NCBI RefSeq assembly: GCF_031455195.1 | Contig: NZ_JAVDSH010000001.1 | Coordinates: 682,001-746,000, forward strand | Length of the DNA stretch: 64,000 nucleotides | Source: Arthrobacter nitroguajacolicus_D | GTDB lineage: Bacteria; Actinomycetota; Actinomycetes; Actinomycetales; Micrococcaceae | Reading direction: 5' to 3' | Shown here: in pieces, positions 9,031-17,686 of the stretch | How the letters are laid out: each line of letters opens with the position of its first letter | How positions within the stretch are numbered: position 1 is the first letter of the stretch | Program-made: the position numbers and the translations under genes | Notes under the pieces: model-generated | The model's input: the letters and a program-made list of their open reading frames with translations, nothing else | Database searches by the model: none | What the model was told of the DNA's origin: nothing

Positions 9031-9984
9031 CTAGAGCAGCTCGATGATGAGTTTCGGGGACTTTGACCTCGACACGCAGAGGGCGATCTGTGTACCCGAT
9101 TCCTTTTCGGCTTTTGACAGGCAGTTGTCGCGATGATCCGGAACACCCTCAAGCAGACCGCTTACGCAGGAGCCACAAACACCCTCTTCGCAGGACTTGA
9201 AGACGTCGATGCCGTTGGCTTCGAGGACTGTCAGGATCGACGTGTCCGCTGGGATGTCGAACTTCTCTCCAGTGTCCAGTTCGACTTGGAATGCGGTGTC
9301 AGCGCTGGTGTCGATCTCTGTTCCGTGAAAGTGCTCAATGTGCACGTTCTCGGGACTCGCTACCGTCGTGAAGGTCTTCTCCACCTGCTCCATGAAAGGG
9401 ACCGGACCACACGTGTAAACATGCGTACGCGCAGTTGTGCCGACGAAGATCTCAGAAAGCAACTGTGGCCGGCTCTCCCGTCGGGTACCGAAGTGGAACC
9501 TGACAAAGTCTCGGAACTCCGCTCGCTCCTCAAGAAAGTGCACGAATGCAGCTTCTTCGCGGGAACGGGCGAAGTAGTGCAATTCGAACTCCGCCCCACG
9601 CGAGAACAAGTCGTAGGCCATTGAAAGCAGCGGTGTGACACCGATGCCACCGGCCACTAGCAGGTGCCGGTCCGCTTCCTCAGCGATCTTCAGCAGATTT
9701 CGCGGCTTCCCAACGAGCAAACGGTCCCCGACCTTCACTTCGTGAAGTGCAGTGCTTCCGGTTCCTTGCGGTTCGCGTTTGACCGCGACCAATAGCGAGG
9801 ACGGGTCACCTGGAGCGCTGCACAGTGAGTACTGGCGCAGAACGCCGGTCGGTCCCGTGATGTCTACATGCGCTCCAGCTTCAAAGGGCGTGAAGGGACG
9901 ATCGTCCTCATGCGTGAGGCGTAACGAACGGATGGTGGTGGTTTCCTCGCAAATCTCGGCGACCCTGACTACGACGCCGGTCAC
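9031..9984 (-). CDS. iacF: Rieske dioxygenase reductase: FAD/NAD plus plant-type [2Fe-2S] domains (iacF-like)
   Basis: A 317-residue oxidoreductase. From the N-terminus it has an FAD-binding barrel (RQYSLCSAPGD, about 50-60), an NAD-binding domain (LLVAGGIGVTPLLS) and a C-terminal ferredoxin domain. The iron-sulphur ligands are in CEEGVCGSC plus a fourth cysteine about 30 residues later. It moves electrons from NAD(P)H to the IacC oxygenase. The GTG at 9984 overlaps the iacD stop (GTGA). The open frame continues upstream only inside iacD, so those starts are rejected. It is the third gene of a minus-strand operon in which every junction overlaps. Confidence 0.85.
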   Translation of the reverse strand: MTGVVVRVAEICEETTTIRSLRLTHEDDRPFTPFEAGAHVDITGPTGVLRQYSLCSAPGDPSSLLVAVKREPQGTGSTALHEVKVGDRLLVGKPRNLLKIAEEADRHLLVAGGIGVTPLLSMAYDLFSRGAEFELHYFARSREEAAFVHFLEERAEFRDFVRFHFGTRRESRPQLLSEIFVGTTARTHVYTCGPVPFMEQVEKTFTTVASPENVHIEHFHGTEIDTSADTAFQVELDTGEKFDIPADTSILTVLEANGIDVFKSCEEGVCGSCVSGLLEGVPDHRDNCLSKAEKESGTQIALCVSRSKSPKLIIELL

Positions 9985-10556
9985 AGCAGGAATCCCGCTG
10001 CCGGGGTCACGTCCTGGGCATCGACGAGCCGGACCACTTTGAGAACAAGCCGGTCCTCGCTTGGAGTTGTTCCGAAACGAACCCTGTACTCCACGTCGCC
10101 GGCCCAAACATGGTGTGTCCCACGCTTGTACGCCACAACGACCTGTGCCGCGCGCAGCAGAACCTCGCTGTCACTGACCTGGGCAGGGATGAATCTGCCA
10201 ACAGTACGTACGGTCGTCGCCGCATCGACGGCCGAGATTGCGTATCCCTCGCTTAGACGCACAACGCGGGCGCGACGCAATTCGTCGTTGTCGAACACCA
10301 TGTTCAAGTGACTGGCAAAGTCTTCCGTTTCCGGATTGATTGGGATGACGTAAATGCCGTCGCCGGCGTAGAGTTCCTGCCACTCCTCATAATTCTTGCG
10401 GTCCAAGAGCTCGGCCTCGTAATTGATGAGGTCAATGGCGCGGACAACGCGGGGATCAGAACTCGAGACGCCGGCATAGGTCAGCGGTCGCTTGTATGTG
10501 CTCCGTCCGGTGAGCCAAGCACCGGGCTTCACTTGCGTGGCAGCTGACTCAGTCAT
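9981..10556 (-). CDS. iacD: Aromatic-ring-hydroxylating dioxygenase beta subunit (iacD-like)
   Basis: A 191-residue small subunit with an NTF2-like fold, the usual partner of Rieske oxygenase alpha subunits. Characteristic stretches are YAGDGIYVIPINPE (about 62-75) and the strands around VVAYKRGTHHVWAGDVEYRV. It has a structural role in the alpha/beta oxygenase. The ATG at 10556 lies inside the end of iacC (8-base overlap) and is preceded by GGAG, indicating coupled translation. Confidence 0.83.
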   Translation of the reverse strand: MTESAATQVKPGAWLTGRSTYKRPLTYAGVSSSDPRVVRAIDLINYEAELLDRKNYEEWQELYAGDGIYVIPINPETEDFASHLNMVFDNDELRRARVVRLSEGYAISAVDAATTVRTVGRFIPAQVSDSEVLLRAAQVVVAYKRGTHHVWAGDVEYRVRFGTTPSEDRLVLKVVRLVDAQDVTPAAGFLL

Positions 10557-11847
10557 CGCTCATCATCTCCTTCCACTTGTTATAGGCGGCGCGCATCCCT
10601 GATTCGTCGGTGACATGTGATGTCGGCCAGTTCTCTGCCGACCTTGTCTCCCTGGCCAATCCACGGTTGACCATGATCGGGAGTTCGGGACCTCCCACCG
10701 AACCACGCTGAACGCGGTCCCAGCCCTCGGCGTCGTCCGGGGTGCCGAACCCGAACGGACCTTGAAAGTTCTCATGAGCGCGCATACGCTCCTGATTAAC
10801 GCGGTCCACAATTTCCGGGGGTCCGTCGGGTCCGATTGCGACGTGTTCAATGATCGTTTCATCGACGGAAATCGGACGGAGGGTGCGGAAGAACGAGATA
10901 GACATCGAAACATTCGGGAACAGGTTCAAATTGAACCCGGTACCATGCATTGAGTAGACAAGCCTACGGATTTCATCCTCCGCCACACCGTTGGCACGCA
11001 GATCGGTGACGAGTCCATCGAATCGTTCCTGGAGAGGTTCCGTGCCGTCATCGGCGCTCAGATCAGAATGCTCTGGCACCATCTGCATCACCGAATGGCC
11101 GTTGCCAAGGACGTGGGTTATCGCGGCCGGGTCGGTCATGAAACTCATCATGTCGGCGGTTTCGCTGTCCACTGTCGCCATCCAAGACCGATGGACGATG
11201 GGGAAGTGGTAGCCGTCTGTGGTGTTTTCCAACTGGATCTTCCAGTTGCCCTTGAACGTGAACCTATGTGTACCTAACACTTTCAGCGGGTAGCCGGCGC
11301 CTTGGGCCATGAAACGATCGATCCAAAGTTTCACATCGCCCAGAAACTCTTCCAATGGCTCGATGTCGTGGTTGAAGGTTGCGAAGATCATTCCGTTGTA
11401 CTGTTCGGTACGCAGCTTTTTCAAGCCCATGCTGGCCTTGTCGATGATCCCTTCGTAGCCGTCCGGGTAGGGGATGCCGCGCAGAGTGCCGTCAAGTCCA
11501 TAAGACCAGGCGTGATAGGGACATGTGAATCCGTTGACAACACCCGACCGGGTTTCGCAAACCGTTGCACCCCGGTGTCGGCAACGGTTTAGAAGTGTAT
11601 GAATGTTGCCTTTGCGGTCCCGTGAGACGATCACCGGCTGCCTGCCGACGTAGGTCGACTTAAAGGCGCCGGCCCTCGGCACTTCGCTAACGTGCGCCAC
11701 CCAAACCCAGGTGCGCTCAAAAATCTTCGTCATCTCCTGTTCGAAGATCTCCGGGTCGGTATACATCCGCCCGGCGACGCGATCATCGAGCACCAGCTCT
11801 TTGGGCTCCAGCTTGTAGATGTTTTCTTCGGTGAACTCGGCGGTCAT
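10549..11847 (-). CDS. iacC: Aromatic-ring-hydroxylating dioxygenase alpha subunit (iacC-like)
   Basis: A 432-residue Rieske oxygenase large subunit. The [2Fe-2S] ligands are Cys89, His91, Cys109 and His112 (CRH then CPYH). The mononuclear iron ligands are in TDGYHFPIVH (about 195-204). In iac systems the IacCD oxygenase opens dioxindole-type intermediates on the way to catechol. A GGGAGG sequence precedes the ATG. It heads the operon iacC-iacD-iacF. The specific substrate cannot be read from sequence. Confidence 0.85.
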   Translation of the reverse strand: MTAEFTEENIYKLEPKELVLDDRVAGRMYTDPEIFEQEMTKIFERTWVWVAHVSEVPRAGAFKSTYVGRQPVIVSRDRKGNIHTLLNRCRHRGATVCETRSGVVNGFTCPYHAWSYGLDGTLRGIPYPDGYEGIIDKASMGLKKLRTEQYNGMIFATFNHDIEPLEEFLGDVKLWIDRFMAQGAGYPLKVLGTHRFTFKGNWKIQLENTTDGYHFPIVHRSWMATVDSETADMMSFMTDPAAITHVLGNGHSVMQMVPEHSDLSADDGTEPLQERFDGLVTDLRANGVAEDEIRRLVYSMHGTGFNLNLFPNVSMSISFFRTLRPISVDETIIEHVAIGPDGPPEIVDRVNQERMRAHENFQGPFGFGTPDDAEGWDRVQRGSVGGPELPIMVNRGLARETRSAENWPTSHVTDESGMRAAYNKWKEMMSDD

Positions 11848-12036
11848 CGCATGCCTCCCATCCGTATCGTGGGCTCCACGTTGCCGCCGATTTGGCGGTT
11901 GGAGCGTCTCTTTCAGCGTATGGACAGTGTCCCGGGTCCGGAATGCGGGAAGACCGTAGTGCGGCTACGGACTTCCTTAGTAATGGAGGGGAAACTACGA
12001 CTGCCCCAAGCGGCCGCGCCGCCATAGTCTGGCCAT
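11848..12036. promoter_or_regulatory. Divergent promoter region between iacC and the amidase operon
   Basis: These 189 bases separate minus-strand iacC from the plus-strand small genes and amidase, so both promoters should be here. I see no clear palindrome or sigma consensus. Confidence 0.4.
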
Positions 12037-12393
12037 ATGCTGGCCCATGATGGATCCTCGCAACCGTGCTCAGAAGAGCTTGTCCATGCCCTCGCGGTGC
12101 CCCTTGCCTGCGCCGAAAACTATCTCGCAGGCGTTCGGATACACACGTTGTCCATGGGATGCCAACCGGATGCATCGGACAACAGGGACTTCCGACTTCT
12201 GCTTTCTGTGGGTATTCAAGGCGCGATCAGCGATCTGGAGCGGGCGGCAACGATCATCTCCGCCTATGCCACGGCACAGGATGCTGCGACCTGGGCTCCC
12301 TCACCGGCTGCGGCCCGGCTGGACACCACAGGGCACGCCGCCGTTTCACTTCCCGATCATTCCGAAAATGACGACCGTAAAGGAGGCCGCTAA
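12037..12393 (+). CDS. Hypothetical protein in the amidase operon
   Basis: A 118-residue protein not matched to any family I know. Its predicted core is a long helix (SVGIQGAISDLERAATIISA), with no membrane segment. Support for it being real: its stop overlaps the next start (TAATG at 12391-12395), and a perfect AAAGGAGG site sits within its end to serve the next gene. The start is uncertain, because ATG 12037 has no good ribosome site. It could be a small regulatory or accessory subunit of the pathway. Confidence 0.5.
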   Translation: MLAHDGSSQPCSEELVHALAVPLACAENYLAGVRIHTLSMGCQPDASDNRDFRLLLSVGIQGAISDLERAATIISAYATAQDAATWAPSPAAARLDTTGHAAVSLPDHSENDDRKGGR

Positions 12394-12677
12394 TGCTTCG
12401 GCTTGACACCCCCGACGACCAGCGGAGAATGACGCTGGTGTGCTACAATGACACTTTTGGCTACGGCTGGAAGCACGTCGACCTGTTCACGCACGACCTG
12501 GACGGCAACGAACTTAACTGGGTGCACTGGGGTGTGCCCGAGGACGGACCCGACTCGGCGGATAAGGCGACCGCCCGCATCGAGCCAACGCTCAAGCGGG
12601 TATCCGAGTGGCGGCACCTTGTCAGCCCAGTTGGCCAGGACTACTGGCTCGCTCAAGTCGAATGGGATAACGAGTGA
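12393..12677 (+). CDS. Hypothetical 94-residue protein in the amidase operon
   Basis: A soluble, Trp/Asp-rich 94-residue protein (core HVDLFTHDLDGNELNWVHWG), with no recognised family. It begins with an ATG preceded by AAAGGAGG and overlapping the previous stop. Its own stop overlaps the GTG of the amidase (GTGA), so the three genes form a coupled operon. Conserved coupling with iacH suggests a function in the same pathway, but none can be named. Confidence 0.6.
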   Translation: MLRLDTPDDQRRMTLVCYNDTFGYGWKHVDLFTHDLDGNELNWVHWGVPEDGPDSADKATARIEPTLKRVSEWRHLVSPVGQDYWLAQVEWDNE

Positions 12678-13912
12678 ATTTGTTCCAGCCGTGGCCGCTC
12701 GCCCAGCTCGTCCACTCCCTGAGGACCGGTCGAACTGACATCGAGTCGGTCTACGCTCGTGCACGCGGGCGTGTGGCGGACACCGAGGACACCGTGCGAG
12801 CCTGGGTGGAATTCGCTCCAGCCGTCCCGGTGCGATCATCTGGATCATTACGTGGAGTGCCGATCGGCGTCAAGGACATCATCGATCTTCGCGGGCTGCC
12901 TACACGGTGCGGTTCGTCACTTCGTAAGAATCACGATCCGGCGGAAACCGATGCCGCGATCGTGCAAGCCTGGCGGTCGGCAGGCGCATCACCTCTTGGA
13001 AAAACGGTCACTACGGAATTCGCCTTCTTCTCCCCGGGGCCAACCGATAACCCGGCCGCCCCCGGCCATACTCCAGGCGGCTCCTCCAGCGGCTCTGCCG
13101 CTGCCGTTGCAGCAGGTCAAGTCCCCCTCGCGATCGGCTCGCAGACAGCAGGTTCAGTGATCCGCCCGGCGTCCTACTGCGGAGTTGCGGCGATGGTTTT
13201 GACCCGCGAACGGTTTCCCACGGACGGCGTCGTCGGCCTTTCCGAAAGCCTGGATAGCCACGGATTCTTTACCGCTGGCGTAAGCGATCTAACTGTCGCA
13301 TGGTCAGCTCTGTCTGGCGAGCGCGTACCGCCGCCCTCTCCCCCGCGTATCCTGCTCTGGCAGGTAAACATCGGCGACGTCTCGGACGCCATGGCCGAGG
13401 CTGTCCAACGGTCCGGACACATGCTGGCAGCGTCCGGTGCCGAGGTATCTGAGTTTAGTGACAACGAATTGATAGCGGAATTGGCCGAGGCACACCCGGT
13501 CGTGATGGCCTACGAGGCCGCCCGTGAGCGTTCCGTGGAATTAGAGCACGCTGACCAGCTCAGTACTGCACTCCGTGAACTTCTGGTGGGAGGGAGCCAT
13601 GTCTCGGATGCAGATTACACAGACGCACGTGAACTGATCAGACAGGGAAGCGCACGAATCCGCGAATTAATCGGTCATAGCTCCATAATCCTCGGCCCCG
13701 GTGCCTTGGGTGCCGCTCCGGATGGCCACTCCGCTACCGGCGACCCACTACTCAGCAGACCCTGGCAGGCACTTGGCCTGCCCGTAACGGCCATCCCGGG
13801 GCTGAGGGACGGACAGGGTCTGCCTTTGGGGCTGCAGGTGGTCGCTGCCCCCGGCGCCGAAGCACAGCTTCTGGCCGGCGCTGCATGGGTGGAAGAGCAG
13901 ATCAGACGCTAA
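12674..13912 (+). CDS. iacH: Amidase-signature hydrolase (iacH-like)
   Basis: A 412-residue amidase. The Ser-Ser-Lys triad is visible: Lys67 in GVKDIID, the cis-serine region GGSSSGSAAA (from about residue 135) and the nucleophile region GSQTAGSVIRPA (Ser161). It hydrolyses a C-N amide bond. In iac clusters IacH is an amidase thought to act on a ring-opened indole derivative. It starts at GTG 12674, coupled to the preceding gene, and its end overlaps the convergent response regulator by 11 bases. Confidence 0.82.
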   Translation: MNLFQPWPLAQLVHSLRTGRTDIESVYARARGRVADTEDTVRAWVEFAPAVPVRSSGSLRGVPIGVKDIIDLRGLPTRCGSSLRKNHDPAETDAAIVQAWRSAGASPLGKTVTTEFAFFSPGPTDNPAAPGHTPGGSSSGSAAAVAAGQVPLAIGSQTAGSVIRPASYCGVAAMVLTRERFPTDGVVGLSESLDSHGFFTAGVSDLTVAWSALSGERVPPPSPPRILLWQVNIGDVSDAMAEAVQRSGHMLAASGAEVSEFSDNELIAELAEAHPVVMAYEAARERSVELEHADQLSTALRELLVGGSHVSDADYTDARELIRQGSARIRELIGHSSIILGPGALGAAPDGHSATGDPLLSRPWQALGLPVTAIPGLRDGQGLPLGLQVVAAPGAEAQLLAGAAWVEEQIRR

Positions 13913-14558
13913 CGCGGTGCAGGTAGCAGTCTCGGACGAGGCGTCCAAGACTGTCTGAACCCGTTTTGGCCCTGATACGTGCACGGTGTACATCAATCGT
14001 TTTTACGCTGGATCCCAATGCGGCCGCGATCTGTTGGCTGGCGTGCCCCTCCATGACGAACCGGAGCACCTCGCGTTCGCGCGGCGTCAAGCTCTGGATT
14101 CGTGCGCCGAGTGCCCGCTGCTCGTCGCGGGCAGCAAAGGAGCGCCCAGCTACAGTGACCTGCTGCTGGACCGCCTCGACCATGACCTGCGGTTCGTAGG
14201 GCTTCTCAAAGAAGTCAGCGGCCCCGCAGCGCATAGCGCGGACGGTCGTGGTGACGTCTCCATGCGCGGAACAAAACAACACGGGTGCGGGATACCCCTT
14301 GATTGCGAGATGTTCCTGCAGCTGCAGCCCGCTGAGGCCACGCATTCGAGCTTCAAGGATGACAACCGCGGGTTCGTCCTCGTCGAGCTCGTTGAGAAAG
14401 GTCGCCGCATCGGGATAGGTCAGAGCATCAATCCCAACACTACTTAGCAAGTACGCCAGTGACTTGCTAAATTTCTCATCGTTGTCAACGATGTGCACAA
14501 CCGGCGCGCTTTCGAGCGGATGCACCGGGATGTCGTAAATCCCATTTCGGCCGGACAT
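13902..14558 (-). CDS. FixJ/NarL-type response regulator with altered phosphoacceptor site
   Basis: A 218-residue regulator: receiver domain (about 20-135) plus LuxR-type helix-turn-helix (LTPREREVL to VKTIDVHRARI, about 155-200). The position normally held by the phosphoacceptor aspartate is Glu69 (VVILEARM), and the acidic pocket reads VDND rather than DDD. The lysine (EKPY) and Ser/Thr (FCSAHGD) switch residues remain. It may therefore act without phosphorylation, as a constitutively active or ligand-controlled regulator. It is the first of three paralogues in the window (others at 24456 and 40413). No kinase is adjacent. Confidence 0.85.
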   Translation of the reverse strand: MSGRNGIYDIPVHPLESAPVVHIVDNDEKFSKSLAYLLSSVGIDALTYPDAATFLNELDEDEPAVVILEARMRGLSGLQLQEHLAIKGYPAPVLFCSAHGDVTTTVRAMRCGAADFFEKPYEPQVMVEAVQQQVTVAGRSFAARDEQRALGARIQSLTPREREVLRFVMEGHASQQIAAALGSSVKTIDVHRARIRAKTGSDSLGRLVRDCYLHRVSV

Positions 14559-14564
14559 TGCAAC

Positions 14565-15125
14565 CTACTCGTTCATGAGCACTGACGCGGAGGGAAACGC
14601 GTCCGCGAAGTTCTTCGGCAGGGGAGCTACGAAGACGTTCTCAGTGCGGTTTCGCGTATAGCGCCACACGCCTTCGTCCTTACGGAATGCGTTGTTCAAC
14701 CGGCTTGAACGAAGCAGAGCCGTGCCATCGGAATAGAGCCAGGGCTGCATATGAATCCACTGCCCCGTCGCAGTGTCGCCGTCTACGTGAATTTGCTCCG
14801 AAGTCAGGTAGTGCGCGTTGAGCAGGAGTGAGGGATTCCGGTCCTCAGCCCAAAATGATTGAAAGTGACTCTTGATGGCAGCCTTGCCCTCCGCCCGGCC
14901 AAACTGGTTGTCGTAATACTCCCCAACGCCCTCCCACACGGCGTCCTCGGCAAATAGCTCGAGGATGAGTTCGATGCGCGCCGAGTCATCGGACACGTGA
15001 GCCTCAGGAACGGGGGTGTCGCAGAGGAACATGTACCGCGCCTGCAGACGACGGATATCCGCTTCTGCTTCAAGGACCTCCACGCGCCTTTGCAGACCGG
15101 CGAGATCGTTAGTGTGATCAACCAT
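14565..15125 (-). CDS. iacI: SnoaL-fold protein (iacI-like, copy 1)
   Basis: A 186-residue NTF2/SnoaL-fold protein beginning with a helical N-terminus (LQRRVEVLEAEADIRRLQAR), then the core ARYMFLCDTPVPE and FAEDAVWEGVGEYYDNQFG. A close relative is encoded at 38435 next to the second iacA/iacE set, supporting assignment to the iac pathway (IacI). Reported IacI-type proteins act on oxidised indole-acetate without a cofactor; that activity here is inferred. It is expressed with the response regulator just downstream, 6 bases apart. Confidence 0.72.
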   Translation of the reverse strand: MVDHTNDLAGLQRRVEVLEAEADIRRLQARYMFLCDTPVPEAHVSDDSARIELILELFAEDAVWEGVGEYYDNQFGRAEGKAAIKSHFQSFWAEDRNPSLLLNAHYLTSEQIHVDGDTATGQWIHMQPWLYSDGTALLRSSRLNNAFRKDEGVWRYTRNRTENVFVAPLPKNFADAFPSASVLMNE

Positions 15126-15233
15126 TTGTACTCCCTCAATAAGTGGTACTCGTCCAACTCAGATAGGCGGAACGGTAAGGACTTTCACTGAGGCTAGGCG
15201 AGCCGATGGTGTCTACGCGCCGTGCCGGTTCGT

Positions 15234-15995
15234 TCAGCGAACCGGCGTCCGCTGCAACGCCCGGGAGATCTCGGCTGAGGCGCCCCATAACGCACTGAGT
15301 GTTGAAAGGTCGTCCGAGCGGCCAACGGCGACTGTTGCTGAGATGACGGCAATAACGTGTGAACGGGCCGGCGAGTGCACCGGGACGGCCAGGGTCTTCG
15401 CGCCAGGCACTACCAGACCATGTTCGCTGGCCCATCGCCGGTCGCGGATCATCGCCAACTCCGTCCGAAGATCGTCCGGGACTGCCGGATCATCATCGCG
15501 CATCCAGTAGGCCTGGAGCACTCGTCCCGACACTGTTTGGTCGGCAGGTACAGACGTGCCTACGGCGGCAAGGATCGCAATTTCGCGGCGCCCGCCAATG
15601 CGGTCCAAATACACGACGTCGTCGCCGTGCGGTATGGCAAGGTGCACCACAAGCGCCTTTGTCGCAGCCCGGAGGTCCACGAGGGTCGGGCGGGCGACAG
15701 TGCGAAGTCTGGATGGGCCCGGCACGAGCTGTCCCATCTCGTAGAGCCACCAACCAAGCTGGTACCCCCTTGGGGTCTTCACCAGCAGCCCGTGCCCAAC
15801 CAGCTGTTCGGCTAGGCGGAAGGTACTGGCTTTCGAGACGCCGGAACGCCGCGAAAGCTCAGTCAACCCGAGGGTGTGAACACTTCCGGAGAAGGCGTCA
15901 AGGAGCAATCGGACCTTACTCAGCACTGAGTCCTCGGGCTCTGACGATGCAGAGATTCCCCCCTTTCTGGGTGGCTGCACCGTTGACTCGTCCAT
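15234..15995 (-). CDS. IclR-family transcriptional regulator
   Basis: A 253-residue regulator from ATG 15995; upstream TTG and GTG starts would give up to 268. It has an N-terminal winged helix (LTELSRRSGVSKASTFRLAE) and a C-terminal IclR effector domain (HGDDVVYLDRIGG; WASEHGLVVPGAKTLAVPV). IclR regulators commonly control aromatic ring-cleavage genes. It is divergent from the maleylacetate reductase and hydroxyquinol dioxygenase genes, which are its likely targets. Confidence 0.85.
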   Translation of the reverse strand: MDESTVQPPRKGGISASSEPEDSVLSKVRLLLDAFSGSVHTLGLTELSRRSGVSKASTFRLAEQLVGHGLLVKTPRGYQLGWWLYEMGQLVPGPSRLRTVARPTLVDLRAATKALVVHLAIPHGDDVVYLDRIGGRREIAILAAVGTSVPADQTVSGRVLQAYWMRDDDPAVPDDLRTELAMIRDRRWASEHGLVVPGAKTLAVPVHSPARSHVIAVISATVAVGRSDDLSTLSALWGASAEISRALQRTPVR

Positions 15996-16493
15996 AAGCC
16001 CAAGTCTACGGCTACCAACGCACTCCGGTTCGCTCACCAAACCGCGCTAGGGCGGTCGGTCTGTCCGTCCAATAAAAAGGGAGAACTGGTTCCAACCCGT
16101 GGCCTACATCCGTTCTTCCAAACGGTCTACGGTCGGCGTTACAGAGTAAAGGGGAGGGAGTTCTGCCCTCGCACCTCCGACATATCCGCTAGCTGAACGT
16201 GAGAAACCCATGTCCTTTTCATGAAAAATGCGCCCCGACTGAGGACGACCAAGCGCAGTGCCAGGTTTTCGAGGAGTCGTTGGTGCATCAACCACAGCGC
16301 GCCCAAAACGGTCGGCTTCGTCGTTCCTACAGGACGACCAGCCAGGGCACGCCAACATCGAGGCCTTGACATGATGTCTCTTACCAGAAGTTGGCGGACA
16401 ACGGCTCCATCCGACAATGGCGACCAAAGGGTCTCCCGGACTACACCCCTACACCTGCTATATCCGCAGGTTCCTTTTCGAAAGAGTTATGTC
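15996..16493. promoter_or_regulatory. Divergent intergenic region upstream of maleylacetate reductase
   Basis: About 500 bases between the IclR gene and the ring-cleavage operon. It must hold the operon promoter and probably the IclR operator. I see no perfect palindrome and no convincing gene; a minus-strand frame at 16139-16417 has no support. Confidence 0.4.
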
Positions 16494-17654
16494 ATGACAA
16501 TGGAGTTCACGCACGAAACACTAGGGCAACGTGTCCTGTTCGGCACAGGTCAGGCCGCCGAAAATGTGGCTTCGGAACTTGCCCTACTTGGTGCGACACA
16601 GGCGATGGTCATCGCCGCACCCCCAGAGCGGACCCTGGCAGAAGCTGTCACGGCGTCCATTGTCCCAGCCCTGCTATGGGACGAGGTTGTCCAGCATGTT
16701 CCGGCCGACGTGGCTCTGCGTGCCCGCGAGGCGGCCGCGGAGAACGATATCGACGTCATTCTTTCGGTTGGGGGTGGCTCCACAACTGGGCTGGCCAAAG
16801 CAGTTGCTCTGGCCACCGGGATTCCGATCGTTGCGGTGCCCACCACATACGCCGGGTCTGAAGCCACCAACGTCTGGGGGCTGACCGAGGATCGCACCAA
16901 ACGCACGGGGGTCGACGGTCGCGTGCTGCCACGTACGGTGGTTTATGACGCCGATCTGTCCAAGACGCTGCCCGTGGGACTGTCTATCGCGTCCGGGCTC
17001 AATGGCCTGGCCCACTGCATTGATTCACTATGGGCTCCGCGCACAGACCCAATCAATCAGGCACTGGCCCTTGAAGGGGCCCGGGCTCTAAATGTGGCTC
17101 TCCGGGGGATCGTTGTCGATCCCGATGACATCGCGGCCCGGGAGCAGGCGCTATATGGGTGTTATCTGGCGGCAGTTTCTTTCGCCTCGGCGGGATCAGG
17201 ACTGCACCACAAGATTTGCCATGTGCTCGGCGGCACTTTCGATCTGCCGCACGCCCAAACCCATGCCACCGTGCTCCCCTACGTGTTGGCATTCAATGCA
17301 CCTTCTATTCCCGAACTGGCCGGTAGGCTAGCCGCGGCTCTAAGCCATACTGCGAGGACCGACGGTAAGGACAGCCTGAATGTGAGTCCGGACGGTCGCT
17401 CGGGGGCCTATGCCTCTAGTGGGCCCGCGATGGCCTTGGAAGCACTCCGGGACTTGTATGCGGAAATCGACGCGCCGCTCCAACTCGCGGACTACGGTTT
17501 CACCCTTGCCGACATTCCCGAGGCCGCAGAACGGATAGTCGCCGCCACCCCGGCCTCTAACCCGGTTCCGGTAGACGTGGAGGACATTTCTACCCTTCTC
17601 GCCAACGCCCTGAATGGCTCGATTCCGGCGATAACTGCCCCGGTCGCGCTTTGA
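16494..17654 (+). CDS. Maleylacetate reductase
   Basis: A 386-residue iron-containing-alcohol-dehydrogenase-type enzyme. It has the dinucleotide motif VGGGSTTGLAKAVA (about 98-111), VPTTYAGSEAT, the metal-region histidines in LNGLAHCID and GLHHKICHVLGGTFDLPHA. It reduces maleylacetate to 3-oxoadipate with NAD(P)H, the step after hydroxyquinol cleavage. ATG 16494 is chosen for its nearby AAAGAG site; the frame is open further upstream but without support. It is followed by hydroxyquinol 1,2-dioxygenase 32 bases later in one operon. Confidence 0.88.
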   Translation: MTMEFTHETLGQRVLFGTGQAAENVASELALLGATQAMVIAAPPERTLAEAVTASIVPALLWDEVVQHVPADVALRAREAAAENDIDVILSVGGGSTTGLAKAVALATGIPIVAVPTTYAGSEATNVWGLTEDRTKRTGVDGRVLPRTVVYDADLSKTLPVGLSIASGLNGLAHCIDSLWAPRTDPINQALALEGARALNVALRGIVVDPDDIAAREQALYGCYLAAVSFASAGSGLHHKICHVLGGTFDLPHAQTHATVLPYVLAFNAPSIPELAGRLAAALSHTARTDGKDSLNVSPDGRSGAYASSGPAMALEALRDLYAEIDAPLQLADYGFTLADIPEAAERIVAATPASNPVPVDVEDISTLLANALNGSIPAITAPVAL

Positions 17655-17686
17655 TCCGCTGCGAAACAAACACGAGAAGGACTTCG

